From an uncultured Rhodospirillales bacterium (GTDB lineage: Bacteria > Pseudomonadota > Alphaproteobacteria > Acetobacterales > Acetobacteraceae), in assembly GCA_903835235.1 (NCBI GenBank), contig CAILMF010000015.1, forward strand, positions 186,001 to 250,000: 64,000 nt of DNA. Direction: 5' to 3'. Positions within the stretch are counted from its first letter, which is position 1. The number at the start of each line of letters is the position of its first letter. The notes under the pieces are model-generated. The model did not search any database, was not told the origin of the DNA, and saw only the letters and a list, made by a program, of their open reading frames with translations. The position numbers and the translations under genes were made by a program. Below, piece after piece: positions 1 to 8,916 of the stretch.

Positions 1-1
1 G

Positions 2-214
2 TTGCGACTGGGCTTCAGCGAGGCTGAATTGGACAACGGCGGCAGCGACCGCTTCATCGACGCCATGGTGCTGAATGGTGGGCCGGAAAACATCAAGCGC
101 GGCCTTCGCGCACATTTTTCCGCCGGTGCTACGCATGTGGCCATACAGCCCGTGCATGCCGAGGGCGACGTTGCCGCCCGCGACGCTACACTGAAGGCCT
201 TGGCGGACACATGA
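2..214 (+). CDS. LLM class F420-dependent oxidoreductase, C-terminal fragment
   Basis: Only the last 70 codons are inside the window; the gene begins upstream, so the first in-frame TTG is not taken as a true start. The visible part fits the C-terminal end of a luciferase-like monooxygenase fold: a 'GGPENIKRGLRAHFSAGATHVAIQPV' type helix-strand pair matches the stretch where these proteins check which pathway they belong to (index of dose and direction) before a final helix ending ALADT. It lies beside five more proteins of this family and a full F420 pathway, which supports F420 rather than FMN as cofactor. Substrate unknown. Confidence 0.7.
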   Translation: MRLGFSEAELDNGGSDRFIDAMVLNGGPENIKRGLRAHFSAGATHVAIQPVHAEGDVAARDATLKALADT

Positions 215-253
215 GCCGATCGGCCCGCGCCCGGCAGGGCGCGGGCCGAGGCA

Positions 254-1147
254 TCAAACGACGTCGGAGATCGCAAGCTTCCAGCGCTTCATCAGGGCCA
301 GATGCGTGGCCTTATCCGTGGCGCTGATCCGCTTGTGACTGGCGTTGCTGAAGGTATTGTGCAGCACGATCCGGTTCACGCCTGCGCGCTTCCAGGCGCG
401 GGCTTCGTCCTGCCATTCACGCTCACCGCCCTCGGCGCAGGACATCCAGATTTCCAGGCCCATGGCAGCCGGGTCGCGCCCTGCCGCTTCGGTAAGCCGC
501 TTCAGTTCGTCGAAGCGGGCATTGACCTCGGCCCCTGCCGGAAGCGCCAACTGGATCCAGCCATCACCGAGGCGCGCCGTGCGCTCAAGCGTCTCCTGCA
601 CATGGCCACCGAACCAGATGGGCACCTTGCCCCCCGGCGGACGTGGGTTGATGCCAACGTTGGGGAGGTTGTGCCACTGGCCCTGATAGCTGACGAACTC
701 CTCGGCCCAGAGTTGTTGCATCACTTCCACCTGCTCGACGCTGCGCCGCCCGCGGTTGCGGAAATTTTCGCCCAGGCCGATGAACTCAGGCTCATTCCAG
801 CCCACGCCCACGCCCAACCTGAAACGGCCCTCGCACAGCACAGCAAGGCAGGCGGCCTGTTTGGCAACCAGGACAGTCTGCCGCTGAGGCAGAATGAGTA
901 CCTGGGTGGAAAAGCTCATCTTCGGCGCAAGTGCGGCCAGGTAGCCGAACAGAACGAAGGGGTCGTGATAGAGATTGCTTGCTTTTGGCCGCCCCCCTGC
1001 GCCCAAGGTCGCCGGATTGGCCCCCAGCACATGGTCAGGCAGCATCAGGTCATCGAAGCCGAGTTCTACCGCGAGCGCTGTGACCTCTCGTACCGTCGCG
1101 GGGTCGCCCCCGATGTCGCCGAACGGCGGTGCATACCCGAGTTGCAT
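254..1147 (-). CDS. LLM class F420-dependent oxidoreductase (TIGR03619-like)
   Basis: A 297-residue luciferase-like (beta/alpha)8 protein. The N-terminal strand (MQLGYAPPFGD), the PDHV motif at residues 37-40 and the block around residues 108-122 (RFRLGVGVGWNEPEF) are the usual cofactor-pocket signatures of the family. A clear ribosome site (GGAGGAGG) lies a few bases before the ATG at 1147. It is transcribed away from fgd, with only 77 bases between the two start codons, so both share a divergent promoter region. Likely a hydride transfer enzyme using F420H2 or F420; the substrate cannot be read from sequence. FMN dependence is the alternative. Confidence 0.85.
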   Translation of the reverse strand: MQLGYAPPFGDIGGDPATVREVTALAVELGFDDLMLPDHVLGANPATLGAGGRPKASNLYHDPFVLFGYLAALAPKMSFSTQVLILPQRQTVLVAKQAACLAVLCEGRFRLGVGVGWNEPEFIGLGENFRNRGRRSVEQVEVMQQLWAEEFVSYQGQWHNLPNVGINPRPPGGKVPIWFGGHVQETLERTARLGDGWIQLALPAGAEVNARFDELKRLTEAAGRDPAAMGLEIWMSCAEGGEREWQDEARAWKRAGVNRIVLHNTFSNASHKRISATDKATHLALMKRWKLAISDVV

Positions 1148-1224
1148 CTGAACCTCCTCCGCTGGCTTGGTGCCGGCCTTGGCGCAGTCTATAGATTCGC
1201 CGCAGAAGTTGGGGAGAGGGCATC

Positions 1225-2229
1225 ATGCTGAAGCTGGGCTATAAGGCATCCGCCGAACAATTCGCGCCCTCGAAGCTGCTGGGCTTCGGCATCCTGGCCG
1301 AACAGGTCGGCTTCGACAGCTGCTTCATCAGCGACCATTTCCAGCCGTGGAAGCATACCGACGGCCACGCGCCCTATTCGCTGGCCTGGCTGGGTGCGCT
1401 GGGGGCCAGGACCGAGCGACTGATCATGGGTACCTCGGTGCTCACGCCCACTTTCCGCTATCATCCCTCTATCGTCGCGCAGGCCTTCGGCACCCTGGGG
1501 GCGATGTTCCCCGGGCGGGTCATCCTCGGCATCGGCACCGGTGAAGGCCTGAACGAAGTTCCAAGTACCGGCCAGCCCTGGCCTGAGTTCAAGGAACGCT
1601 TCGCCCGCATGCGGGAGGCCGTGCAACTGATGCGCAGGCTCTGGACCGAGGACCGCGTCTCCTTCGAAGGGCAATACTACAAGACCGAGAATGCCACGAT
1701 CTACGACCGGCCGGAGACGCCGGTGCCGATCTGGGTCGCCGCTGCCGGTGCCATGGTTGCCAAGTATGCCGGGCGTGGCGGCGACGGCTTCATCTGTACC
1801 AGCGGCAAGAAGCGTGAGCTCTACGAGGAGACCCTGCTGCCGAATGTGAAGGCTGGCCTGGAAGCTGCCGGGGCGCCGAAGCCGGACTACGAAAACATGA
1901 TCGAGGTGAAGGTCAGCTTCGATACCGACCGCGACCGCGCCCTGCAGGATACCCGGCATTGGGCCGCCCTCGCGCTGACGCCTGAGGAAAAGATGACGGT
2001 CGAGGACCCCGTGGCAATGGAGAAGCTGGCCGACCAATTGCCATTGGAACGCACCGCCTCACGCTGGATCGTCAGCAATGATCCAGAGGAGATGGTGGAG
2101 AAGATTGGATACTATCACGCATTGGGCTTCCGGCACCTCGTGTTCCACGCGCCTGGCCCGGATCAGGAACGATTCCTGAGGCTGTACGGGGAGCAGGTGT
2201 TGCCGAGGCTGCGCCGGCGCTTCGCTTGA
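1225..2229 (+). CDS. fgd: F420-dependent glucose-6-phosphate dehydrogenase
   Basis: This 334-residue protein is close to mycobacterial Fgd1 (336 residues) along its length. It shares the N-terminal LGYKASAEQFAP block, SDHFQPW (residues 36-42), GTSVLTPTFRYHP, GIGTGE (102-107), KYAGRGGDGFICTSGK and the LVFHAPG.DQ.RFL end. Asp37, His38, Trp42 and Glu107 correspond to the Fgd1 active-site residues Asp39, His40, Trp44 and Glu109. It should oxidise glucose-6-phosphate to 6-phosphogluconolactone while reducing F420 to F420H2. The stop overlaps the TTG start of cofE by four bases, so reduction and synthesis of the cofactor are in one transcript. Confidence 0.93.
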   Translation: MLKLGYKASAEQFAPSKLLGFGILAEQVGFDSCFISDHFQPWKHTDGHAPYSLAWLGALGARTERLIMGTSVLTPTFRYHPSIVAQAFGTLGAMFPGRVILGIGTGEGLNEVPSTGQPWPEFKERFARMREAVQLMRRLWTEDRVSFEGQYYKTENATIYDRPETPVPIWVAAAGAMVAKYAGRGGDGFICTSGKKRELYEETLLPNVKAGLEAAGAPKPDYENMIEVKVSFDTDRDRALQDTRHWAALALTPEEKMTVEDPVAMEKLADQLPLERTASRWIVSNDPEEMVEKIGYYHALGFRHLVFHAPGPDQERFLRLYGEQVLPRLRRRFA

Positions 2230-2957
2230 AGCATCTTGAACTCATAGCCATTCCCGGCCTGCCCATGGTGCAGGCGGGGGACGACTTGGCAGCGCTGCTG
2301 GTAGCCAGCGGCGTGATACCGCGGCCGGATGACGTCCTGGTCGTGGCGCAGAAGATCGTCAGCAAAGCGGAGGGCCGCGAGGTTCAGCTTTCCTCCGTGA
2401 CACCAAGCCCGCGCGCCGAACAGTTGGCGCAGGAGACGGGCAAGGACGCGCGGATTGTCGAACTGATCCTCCAGGAGAGCGTCCGGGTTGTCCGGGCGCG
2501 GCCCAACCTCATCATCGTTCAGCACCGGCTTGGCCACACGATGGCCAATGCTGGTATCGACCAATCCAACGTGTCGGACAGCAGCGACGAACGTGCCCTG
2601 TTGCTGCCGGTGAACCCCGATGCGAGCGCTGTGGCGTTGAGCGCTCAGCTGGGCTGCCCCGTCATCATCAGCGACAGTTTTGGCCGGGCTTGGCGCCGCG
2701 GTACCGTCGGTGTGGCGATTGGCTGCGCTGGCCTGCCATCCCTCGTGGACCTGCGTGGCAAGCCGGATCTGTTCGGGCGGGAACTGCACGTGACCCTGAC
2801 CGGCTTCGCAGATGAGATCGCTGCGGCGGCGGGCCTGCTGATGGGCCAGGCCGCCGAAGGTCAGCCCGCCGTATTGGTGCGCGGACTGCGGTGGTCAGCA
2901 CCAGCTTTCCCGGCCACGGAGCTGGTTCGCCCTGCGCAGGAGGACCTGTTCCGGTGA
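2226..2957 (+). CDS. cofE: Coenzyme F420-0:L-glutamate ligase
   Basis: A 243-residue stand-alone CofE. It adds L-glutamate to F420-0 with GTP. The order of blocks is typical: an N-terminal IPGLPMVQAGDDLA segment, VVAQKIVSKAEGR (about residues 39-51), the VRARPNLIIVQHRLGHTMANAGIDQSN segment that lines the active site, and DSFGRAWRRGTVGVAIGCAGL toward the end. It is the length of archaeal CofE and of the N-terminal half of mycobacterial FbiB; the FbiB C-terminal FMN-reductase domain is absent. The TTG start overlaps the fgd stop as TTGA, and its own stop overlaps the GTG of cofD. Confidence 0.92.
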   Translation: MKHLELIAIPGLPMVQAGDDLAALLVASGVIPRPDDVLVVAQKIVSKAEGREVQLSSVTPSPRAEQLAQETGKDARIVELILQESVRVVRARPNLIIVQHRLGHTMANAGIDQSNVSDSSDERALLLPVNPDASAVALSAQLGCPVIISDSFGRAWRRGTVGVAIGCAGLPSLVDLRGKPDLFGRELHVTLTGFADEIAAAAGLLMGQAAEGQPAVLVRGLRWSAPAFPATELVRPAQEDLFR

Positions 2958-3868
2958 GTCGCGTCATCGCGCTTTCCGGCGGCATCGGCGGCGCGAAACT
3001 AGCGCTGGGGCTGTCGCACGTCCTGTCGCCGGAAGACCTTTTGATCGTGGCCAATACCGGCGATGACTGCGAGCATCTTGGCCTGAGCATATCGCCCGAT
3101 ATCGATACCCTGACCTACACGCTCGCGGGGCTCGATAACCAAGTGCTGGGATGGGGAAGGCGAGACGAAAGCTGGGCCTTCATGGAAACGCTCGAAGCCC
3201 TTGGCGGCGAAACCTGGTTTCGCCTGGGTGACCGGGATCTGGCGCTGCATGTGGAAAGGACCAGACGCCTCGGCGCTGGCGAGACATTGTCCGTTGTGAC
3301 GCAGCGCTTTGCCGGCAGGCTGGGAGTGCAGGCCACGCTCCTGCCGATGAGCGATGATCCCGTGCGCACACGAATTCTTACGCCAGGTGGGTGGCTGGAT
3401 TTCCAACATTGGTTCGTGAGGGAGCAATGCCGGCCAGCAGTGCTGGATATTGCCTTCCATGGTGCTGATCGTGCCCGTCCCAATGCTGCGCTGCTCGAGG
3501 CGCTCGATGCTCGGCCACGCGCCATCATCATTTGTCCATCCAATCCGCTGATCTCGATTGAACCGATCCTGGCCGTTCCAGGTATTCGCGAAGCCATCTC
3601 CCGCTGCGGTGCGCCCGTTTTGGCGGTATCACCCATCCTTGGGAGAGAGGCAGTCAAAGGACCAACAGCGCGGATGCTTGCCGACCTTGGCGAGAACCCC
3701 AGCGCGGCCGCCGTCGCGCGCCGGTATGGCAAACTGCTGACGCATTACGTCATGGAGCCCGGCGACGACGCTACAGGCATTGAGGTGCGGGTGCATCGCG
3801 CTCAAACGCTCATGCGGACATTGGAAGAAAAGGTCGCGCTGGCGCGAGCAATATTGTCCTACCTATGA
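2954..3868 (+). CDS. cofD: 2-phospho-L-lactate (or phosphoenolpyruvate) transferase CofD/FbiA
   Basis: A 304-residue CofD. It transfers the activated phospholactyl or phosphoenolpyruvyl group from the GDP-linked donor to the deazaflavin FO, giving F420-0 or dehydro-F420-0. The glycine-rich N-terminus VIALSGGIGGAKLALG and the following NTGDD...LGLSISPDIDTLTYTLAGL segment are family hallmarks, as are CPSNPLISIEPIL and the late SPILGREAVKGPTARML. The GTG at 2954 is chosen because GTGA overlaps the cofE stop and the N-terminus then begins exactly at the conserved block; an upstream in-frame start would add 21 unrelated residues inside cofE. Confidence 0.92.
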   Translation: MSRVIALSGGIGGAKLALGLSHVLSPEDLLIVANTGDDCEHLGLSISPDIDTLTYTLAGLDNQVLGWGRRDESWAFMETLEALGGETWFRLGDRDLALHVERTRRLGAGETLSVVTQRFAGRLGVQATLLPMSDDPVRTRILTPGGWLDFQHWFVREQCRPAVLDIAFHGADRARPNAALLEALDARPRAIIICPSNPLISIEPILAVPGIREAISRCGAPVLAVSPILGREAVKGPTARMLADLGENPSAAAVARRYGKLLTHYVMEPGDDATGIEVRVHRAQTLMRTLEEKVALARAILSYL

Positions 3869-4503
3869 TCTGGGCGATCGTACCGGTTAAGGAACTGGAG
3901 GGCGCGAAGCAGCGGCTGATACCCGCTCTCGCACAGCCACAGCGTCTCGAACTAGCCAGGTTGATGTTGACTGAGGTTTTGGAGGCTTTGGCGGCAGCGC
4001 GAGGCTTGGCCGGCGTGCTGCTTGTTACGCTGGACCCATTTGCGACAAGGCTCGCGGGTGAGTTGGGCTTTCGGGTTACTACCGATGGTGCGCGGGAGGG
4101 TCATACAGGTGCCGTAAATGCAGGCCGCGCGGCGCTCACATCCGAAGCTGGCATCCTTACCATGCCCGGCGATATCCCGGCTGTCTCAGCCGCGGAAATC
4201 GAGGTGCTGTTGGCCGCACACAAGCACGCTCCAGCCTTTACAATCGCGCCCGCACATGACGAGCAGGGCAGCAATGCCGTCGTGATCTCGCCGCCCAATG
4301 CTGTGCCGCTTCGGTTTGGCGACAACAGCTATTACCCGCACCTGGAGGCTGCCCGCACCGTTGGCATCGACCCGACCATCGTTCGGCTGCCGGGCATCGC
4401 CATGGATATCGACAATCCAGTCGACTTGAAACTGTTCATGGCCTGCCCTGAGGCGCGGCGCACGCGAACGCATGCCTGGCTGCAGGCGCGCGGCCTAGGC
4501 TAG
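3865..4503 (+). CDS. cofC: 2-phospho-L-lactate guanylyltransferase CofC/FbiD
   Basis: A 212-residue nucleotidyltransferase that activates 2-phospho-L-lactate, phosphoenolpyruvate or possibly 3-phosphoglycerate with GTP for CofD. Visible motifs are the N-terminal AIVPVKELEGAKQRL, the ILTMPGDIPAVSAAEI metal-binding block and NAVVISPPNAVPLRFGDNSYYPHLEAAR, followed by the DIDNPVDL end common to CofC proteins. The ATG overlaps the cofD stop (ATGA). The 3' end runs 9 bases into the convergent fbiC. The acceptor actually used cannot be decided by eye. Confidence 0.9.
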   Translation: MIWAIVPVKELEGAKQRLIPALAQPQRLELARLMLTEVLEALAAARGLAGVLLVTLDPFATRLAGELGFRVTTDGAREGHTGAVNAGRAALTSEAGILTMPGDIPAVSAAEIEVLLAAHKHAPAFTIAPAHDEQGSNAVVISPPNAVPLRFGDNSYYPHLEAARTVGIDPTIVRLPGIAMDIDNPVDLKLFMACPEARRTRTHAWLQARGLG

Positions 4504-6840
4504 TTCCCGTTTGCGTGGCGCCGTCTGCACAACAGGTGAGAGGTCCGGGGCGCTGAACGACGCGACACGCCGCTCCTGCGAAGGTTCGCCGTAAAGCGTT
4601 TCGCGCTGGCGTGGGGTGCGGCCGAGGCTGGCGATAAGCGCCTCCATCGCCTGCGGTGGAAACTCTTGACCGTGCTGCGTGCCAGCGGCCCGACTGATGC
4701 TCTCGTTCATCAGCGTACCACCTAGGTCATTGGCGCCGGACTGCAACGCCAATGCAGCACCTGCGGGCCCCATCTTCACCCAGCTGGTCTGTATGTTCTG
4801 GATGTGAGGATGAAGAACCAGCCTTGCGACACTATGCATAAGCACGGCCTCTCGGAACGTCGGTCCCTTGCGCGCCAGGCCACGCAGGTACATCGGCGCT
4901 TCCATGTGCACGAAGGGCAGCGGGACGAACTCCGTGAATCCCTTGGTTTCCGCCTGCAGATCGCGCAATGCCAGGAGATGGCGCGCCCAGTTCAACGGCG
5001 ACTCCACATGCCCATACATGATGGTGCTTGTCGTACGTAGGCCCAAGCCGTGCGCGGCGCGAGCTACGGACAGCCAAGCGTCGGTATTCAGCTTGTCGGG
5101 GCAGATGATGGCCCTGACTTCATCGTCGAGAATCTCGGCTGCTGTGCCCGGCAGTGTGCCGAGGCCGGCTTCTTTGAGGCGCCCTAGGAATTCAGTGAGC
5201 GACAAACCCAGTGTCGCTGCCCCCTGCGTCACTTCAAGCGGTGAGAATGCGTGGATGTGCATGCCTGGCACGGCGGCCTTGATCGCCCTGCAGATGCCTT
5301 CATAGGTCGCGCCGGTATAGTCAGGATGGATGCCGCCCTGAAGGCATACTTCCGTGGCGCCTCTGTCCCACGCCTCGACAGCGCGACGGACAATCTCGGC
5401 GTGATCCAGGTCGTAGGCAGCGCCCCGCAGATGCTCGTGCGTCTTGCCCTTGCTGAACGCGCAGAAGGTGCAGCGGTAGGTGCAGATATTCGTATAGTTG
5501 ATATTTCGGTTGACCACGTAGCGCACAACGTCGCCGCTCACAGCCTGCCGCAACGCATCGGCGGTTGCGGTCACATGGGCGTAGTCCGCGTCACGCACCG
5601 CGAAAAGCGCGCCAATCTCTTCCGTGGTCAGGCGCTCACCGCCGGCGGCGCGATCCACCAACCTTACGACGCTGGGCTCCGGCGCTGCCAATCGCGCGGC
5701 GGGAAGGGCAGGTGGCGTGACCTCACCTGGGGACCAGGCGTCGCCACGGGCGAAGCCGAGCGCGTCACTGGCCTGCATGATCTTCGTGGCTACGGCGGGT
5801 GCTTGCCAGGCCGTGCTACCGAAACCAGGGTAGGAAGGCAGCCGCTGGACCAGCACCTTGCCGGCTTCCGCGGTTCGCAGCGCCAGTTCCTCAAGGTGCG
5901 GCCAAGGTGCCTCGGGGTTGACGTGGTCGGGTGTGACCGGAGATACGCCGCCCCAGTCGTTCAAGCCCGCGGCAACCAATCTCTGATACACGCCCGGCGA
6001 CAGGTTCGGCGGGGCCTGGATGTTCATCGAACCACCTAGCACCAAGCGGGCCGCGGCGATCGTCCAGAGAAGTTCGTCCAGACCGGGCTCGTCGGCGTCG
6101 GCGCGCTTGGTCCGCGGCTTGGCGCGGAAGTTCTGGACGATGACTTCCTGGATGTGGCCGTACTGCAGGTGCAGGTCGCGGATGGCCTGCAACGCCGCAA
6201 GTGTCTCTGCCCGCGTCTCGCCGATGCCGATCAGGATGCCGGTCGTGAACGGCACCTTCAGTTCCCCAGCCAGGCGCAGGGTCTCCAGGCGTACCACGGG
6301 ATGCTTGTCGGGGCTGCCGTGGTGCACGTGGCCGGGCTCGCATAGCCGTTCGCTGATGCTCTCCAGCATGATGCCCTGGCTGGCGGTTACGGCGCGCAGA
6401 GCCGCAATCTCGTCACGCGTCATCACGCCAGGATTGGCGTGCGGCAACAAACTGGTCTCCTTCAGCACCAGCGCGCACATCGCCACGAGGTAGTCTATGG
6501 TGGTGGCATGGCCGAATGCGGCCAGCGCTTCGCGCGCCGCGCCGTAGCGCAGTTCTGGTTTGTCCCCGAGGGTGAACAGGGCTTCGGTGCAGCCTGCTGC
6601 CTCGCCAGCGCGCGCGATGGCCAGGACCTCGTCCGGCGACAGGAACGAGGCGTGGCCGGCCCGGGGTGTTTCGGCGAAGGTGCAGTAGTGGCATACGTCG
6701 CGGCAAAGCTTGGTCAGGGGTATGAAGACCTTGCGCGAATAGCTGATCACGCGGCCATGCGACGCATCCCGCAGCGACGCAGCCTCGGCCATCAACGCAT
6801 CCAGCGGCGTGTCCAGCAACGATTCCACCCGAATTTCCAC
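4495..6840 (-). CDS. fbiC: FO synthase, CofG-CofH fusion (FbiC)
   Basis: A 781-residue double radical SAM protein that makes 7,8-didemethyl-8-hydroxy-5-deazariboflavin (FO) from tyrosine and the 5-amino-6-ribitylamino-uracil intermediate of riboflavin synthesis. The N-terminal CofG half carries the CX3CX2C cluster motif at Cys46, Cys50 and Cys53; the C-terminal CofH half has a second one at Cys453, Cys457 and Cys460. Domains join near residue 390. The one-chain form is usual in bacteria, whereas archaea have two genes. It faces the fgd-cofEDC operon tail to tail with a 9-base overlap and is divergent from the LLM gene at 6921. Confidence 0.95.
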   Translation of the reverse strand: MEIRVESLLDTPLDALMAEAASLRDASHGRVISYSRKVFIPLTKLCRDVCHYCTFAETPRAGHASFLSPDEVLAIARAGEAAGCTEALFTLGDKPELRYGAAREALAAFGHATTIDYLVAMCALVLKETSLLPHANPGVMTRDEIAALRAVTASQGIMLESISERLCEPGHVHHGSPDKHPVVRLETLRLAGELKVPFTTGILIGIGETRAETLAALQAIRDLHLQYGHIQEVIVQNFRAKPRTKRADADEPGLDELLWTIAAARLVLGGSMNIQAPPNLSPGVYQRLVAAGLNDWGGVSPVTPDHVNPEAPWPHLEELALRTAEAGKVLVQRLPSYPGFGSTAWQAPAVATKIMQASDALGFARGDAWSPGEVTPPALPAARLAAPEPSVVRLVDRAAGGERLTTEEIGALFAVRDADYAHVTATADALRQAVSGDVVRYVVNRNINYTNICTYRCTFCAFSKGKTHEHLRGAAYDLDHAEIVRRAVEAWDRGATEVCLQGGIHPDYTGATYEGICRAIKAAVPGMHIHAFSPLEVTQGAATLGLSLTEFLGRLKEAGLGTLPGTAAEILDDEVRAIICPDKLNTDAWLSVARAAHGLGLRTTSTIMYGHVESPLNWARHLLALRDLQAETKGFTEFVPLPFVHMEAPMYLRGLARKGPTFREAVLMHSVARLVLHPHIQNIQTSWVKMGPAGAALALQSGANDLGGTLMNESISRAAGTQHGQEFPPQAMEALIASLGRTPRQRETLYGEPSQERRVASFSAPDLSPVVQTAPRKRELA

Positions 6841-6920
6841 TCCGCTCTCCGCTTGCCCGGAAGCTGTATCGCCCGCATCCTGCGACCAGCGGCGCCGCAG
6901 CGCAACGGGAGGCTTACCAA

Positions 6921-7871
6921 ATGAAATTCGGCTTCAACGCCCCAGCCGGCGGTGCCCTGGCCACGCCCGAGAACCTGATCAAACTGGCTCAGGGTGCCGA
7001 GGCAATCGGATTCGATTATGCCACCTTCTCTGATCATGTGGTGATTCCTGCCGACATCTCGACCCGCTACCCGTACAGCGACACGGGTGAATTTCCGTCC
7101 GGCGCGGCCGGTTCCCGCCACGAACAACTGACCGAGGTGGCCTGGATCGCTGCCAAGACGACGCGGCTGCGCCTGGTGACCAGCGTCATGGTGGTTCCCC
7201 ATCGCCAGCCGGTTCTGACCGCGAAGGTGCTTTCCACCATCGACATTCTGTCCGGCGGTCGCCTCACGATTGGCATTGGCGCCGGCTGGCTGAAGGAAGA
7301 AATCGAGGCGATGGGTTCCTCCTATGAGGCCCGTGGCCGCATCACCGACGAGACAATGCAGGTCTGCAAGCTGCTCTGGACGCAAAAGGACCCGAGCTTC
7401 AAGGGCGAGTTCCTGAGCTTCGAGAAACTCGTCTTCGAGCCCAAGCCGATCCAGCGGCCGCACCCGCCCATCTGGATCGGCGGTGAAAGCGGCCCGGCAC
7501 TGCGCCGGGTGGCAAGGCTGGGGGATGGTTGGTATCCGATCGGCACTAACCCGTCCTTTCCACTCGATAGCCTGGAGCGCTATCGGGCTGCCGTCGCAAA
7601 GATGCGCGGCCTGGTAGCAGCGGCCGGGCGAGACCCGCTGAGCGTCACGCTCGCTTATCGCGTTCAGAAATTTGGTGTCGATCTGGACCCGCTGGCCGGC
7701 GACGGAAATCGCCGGCTGTTTGCCGGAACCCCGGACCAGGTTGCCGCCGATTTGCGCGCGCTTCAGGCGCTGGGCGTCGACAGCATGGATTTCAACTTCC
7801 CCGCCAGCAGCGCGGAAGAAATGCTGGATGCGATGCAGACCTTCCACGTCACCATCCGCAGCAAGGTGTAG
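6921..7871 (+). CDS. LLM class F420-dependent oxidoreductase
   Basis: A 316-residue luciferase-like protein beginning MKFGFNAP, with FSDHV at residues 36-40, the VPHRQPVLTAKVLSTIDILSGGRLTIGIGAGWLKEE block and PPIWIGGESGPALRRVARLGDGW, all typical of TIGR03619-type F420 enzymes. GGGAGG lies about ten bases before the ATG. It is followed after four bases by another LLM gene, so the two are probably co-transcribed, and is divergent from fbiC with an 80-base shared promoter region. Substrate unknown. Confidence 0.87.
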   Translation: MKFGFNAPAGGALATPENLIKLAQGAEAIGFDYATFSDHVVIPADISTRYPYSDTGEFPSGAAGSRHEQLTEVAWIAAKTTRLRLVTSVMVVPHRQPVLTAKVLSTIDILSGGRLTIGIGAGWLKEEIEAMGSSYEARGRITDETMQVCKLLWTQKDPSFKGEFLSFEKLVFEPKPIQRPHPPIWIGGESGPALRRVARLGDGWYPIGTNPSFPLDSLERYRAAVAKMRGLVAAAGRDPLSVTLAYRVQKFGVDLDPLAGDGNRRLFAGTPDQVAADLRALQALGVDSMDFNFPASSAEEMLDAMQTFHVTIRSKV

Positions 7872-7875
7872 TGCG

Positions 7876-8916
7876 ATGAAACTCGGCATCACACTAAGTG
7901 TCGGCAGCGCGACGCCCGAAATTGATATGGAGCGCATCCTCGAGGCCGAGCGCCTGGGCTACAATTCGGTCTGGTGCGGCGAGGCCTGGGGCACGGATGC
8001 GGTAACGCCGGTCGCTTGGGTCCTGGCACGCACAACGAAGATTAAGGCCGGTACCGGCATTATGCAGATGCCTGGGCGTACGCCCGCCTTGGCAGCGATG
8101 ACGGCGATGACCCTGCAGGGGCTTTCGGGGGACAGGTTCCTGTGCGGCCTGGGTCCATCAGGGCCGCAGGTCGTCGAAGGCTGGCATGGAGTGGCCTATG
8201 GCAACCCGACCACCCGCATGCGCGAATACGTGGCCATCATGAAGCGCATCATGGCCCGCGAGGCGCCTCTGGAGCATGCGGGCGAACACTATCAGATTCC
8301 GTACCGTGGCGCCGACGCGACCGGCCTCGGCAAGCCGCTGAAGACGATCCTGCATCCAAAGCCCGGCCTGAAATTCTACACGGCCAGCATTTCGCCTGGC
8401 GGCCTGCGCCTTGCCGGTGAAATCGCTGACGGTAACCTGCCAATCTTCTACTCGCCGGAGGCCGCAGATGCCGCTTGCGCGCCGGTTCTGCAGGGATGGC
8501 GGAAAGCGGGGAGGGGCGAAACTCTGGAGGGCTTCGATACCGCACCCTACGTCAAGATCAGGGTGGGGGACGACCTTCAGGCGTGCCGCGACAGTTGCAA
8601 GCCGGAACTTGCCTTGTACATCGGCGGTATGGGCGCTCGAGGGAAGAACTTCTATAACGACTATTGCAAGCGGCTTGGCTACCCCGACGCTGCAAAGCTG
8701 ATCCAGGATCTGTTCCTGGACGGCAAGAAGCAGGCGGCCGCCGCGGCGGTTCCCGATAAGTTGGTGGATGAGATAGCGTTGGTCGGTAGCGCCGACCGGA
8801 TCCGTGGCCGCCTTGCGGACTGGCAGGCAGTGGCCAAGCAGCACAAGCTGGGCACCCTGATCCTGACCGGCGCTACACCGCCGGCGCTGCGCGTGGTTGC
8901 AGAAGCGGTGTCATAG
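7876..8916 (+). CDS. LLM class F420-dependent oxidoreductase (MSMEG_2256/TIGR03559-like)
   Basis: A 346-residue luciferase-like protein starting MKLGITLSVGSATPEIDMERILEAERLGY. It has the WCGEAWGTDA, GTGIMQMPGRTPALAAMTAMTLQ and FLCGLGPSGPQVVEGWHGVAYGNP blocks of the F420-dependent subgroup whose loop between beta-3 and alpha-3 is GPSGPQV. The ATG at 7876 is used; a longer upstream frame lies inside the preceding gene and has no family similarity. Its 3' end overlaps the convergent LLM gene by six bases. Confidence 0.87.
   Translation: MKLGITLSVGSATPEIDMERILEAERLGYNSVWCGEAWGTDAVTPVAWVLARTTKIKAGTGIMQMPGRTPALAAMTAMTLQGLSGDRFLCGLGPSGPQVVEGWHGVAYGNPTTRMREYVAIMKRIMAREAPLEHAGEHYQIPYRGADATGLGKPLKTILHPKPGLKFYTASISPGGLRLAGEIADGNLPIFYSPEAADAACAPVLQGWRKAGRGETLEGFDTAPYVKIRVGDDLQACRDSCKPELALYIGGMGARGKNFYNDYCKRLGYPDAAKLIQDLFLDGKKQAAAAAVPDKLVDEIALVGSADRIRGRLADWQAVAKQHKLGTLILTGATPPALRVVAEAVS

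Noticed and set aside
302-1231. Long plus-strand frame of 309 residues opposite the LLM gene at 254-1147
   Set aside because: It is the antisense shadow of a clear LLM gene, with no family pattern and no ribosome site.
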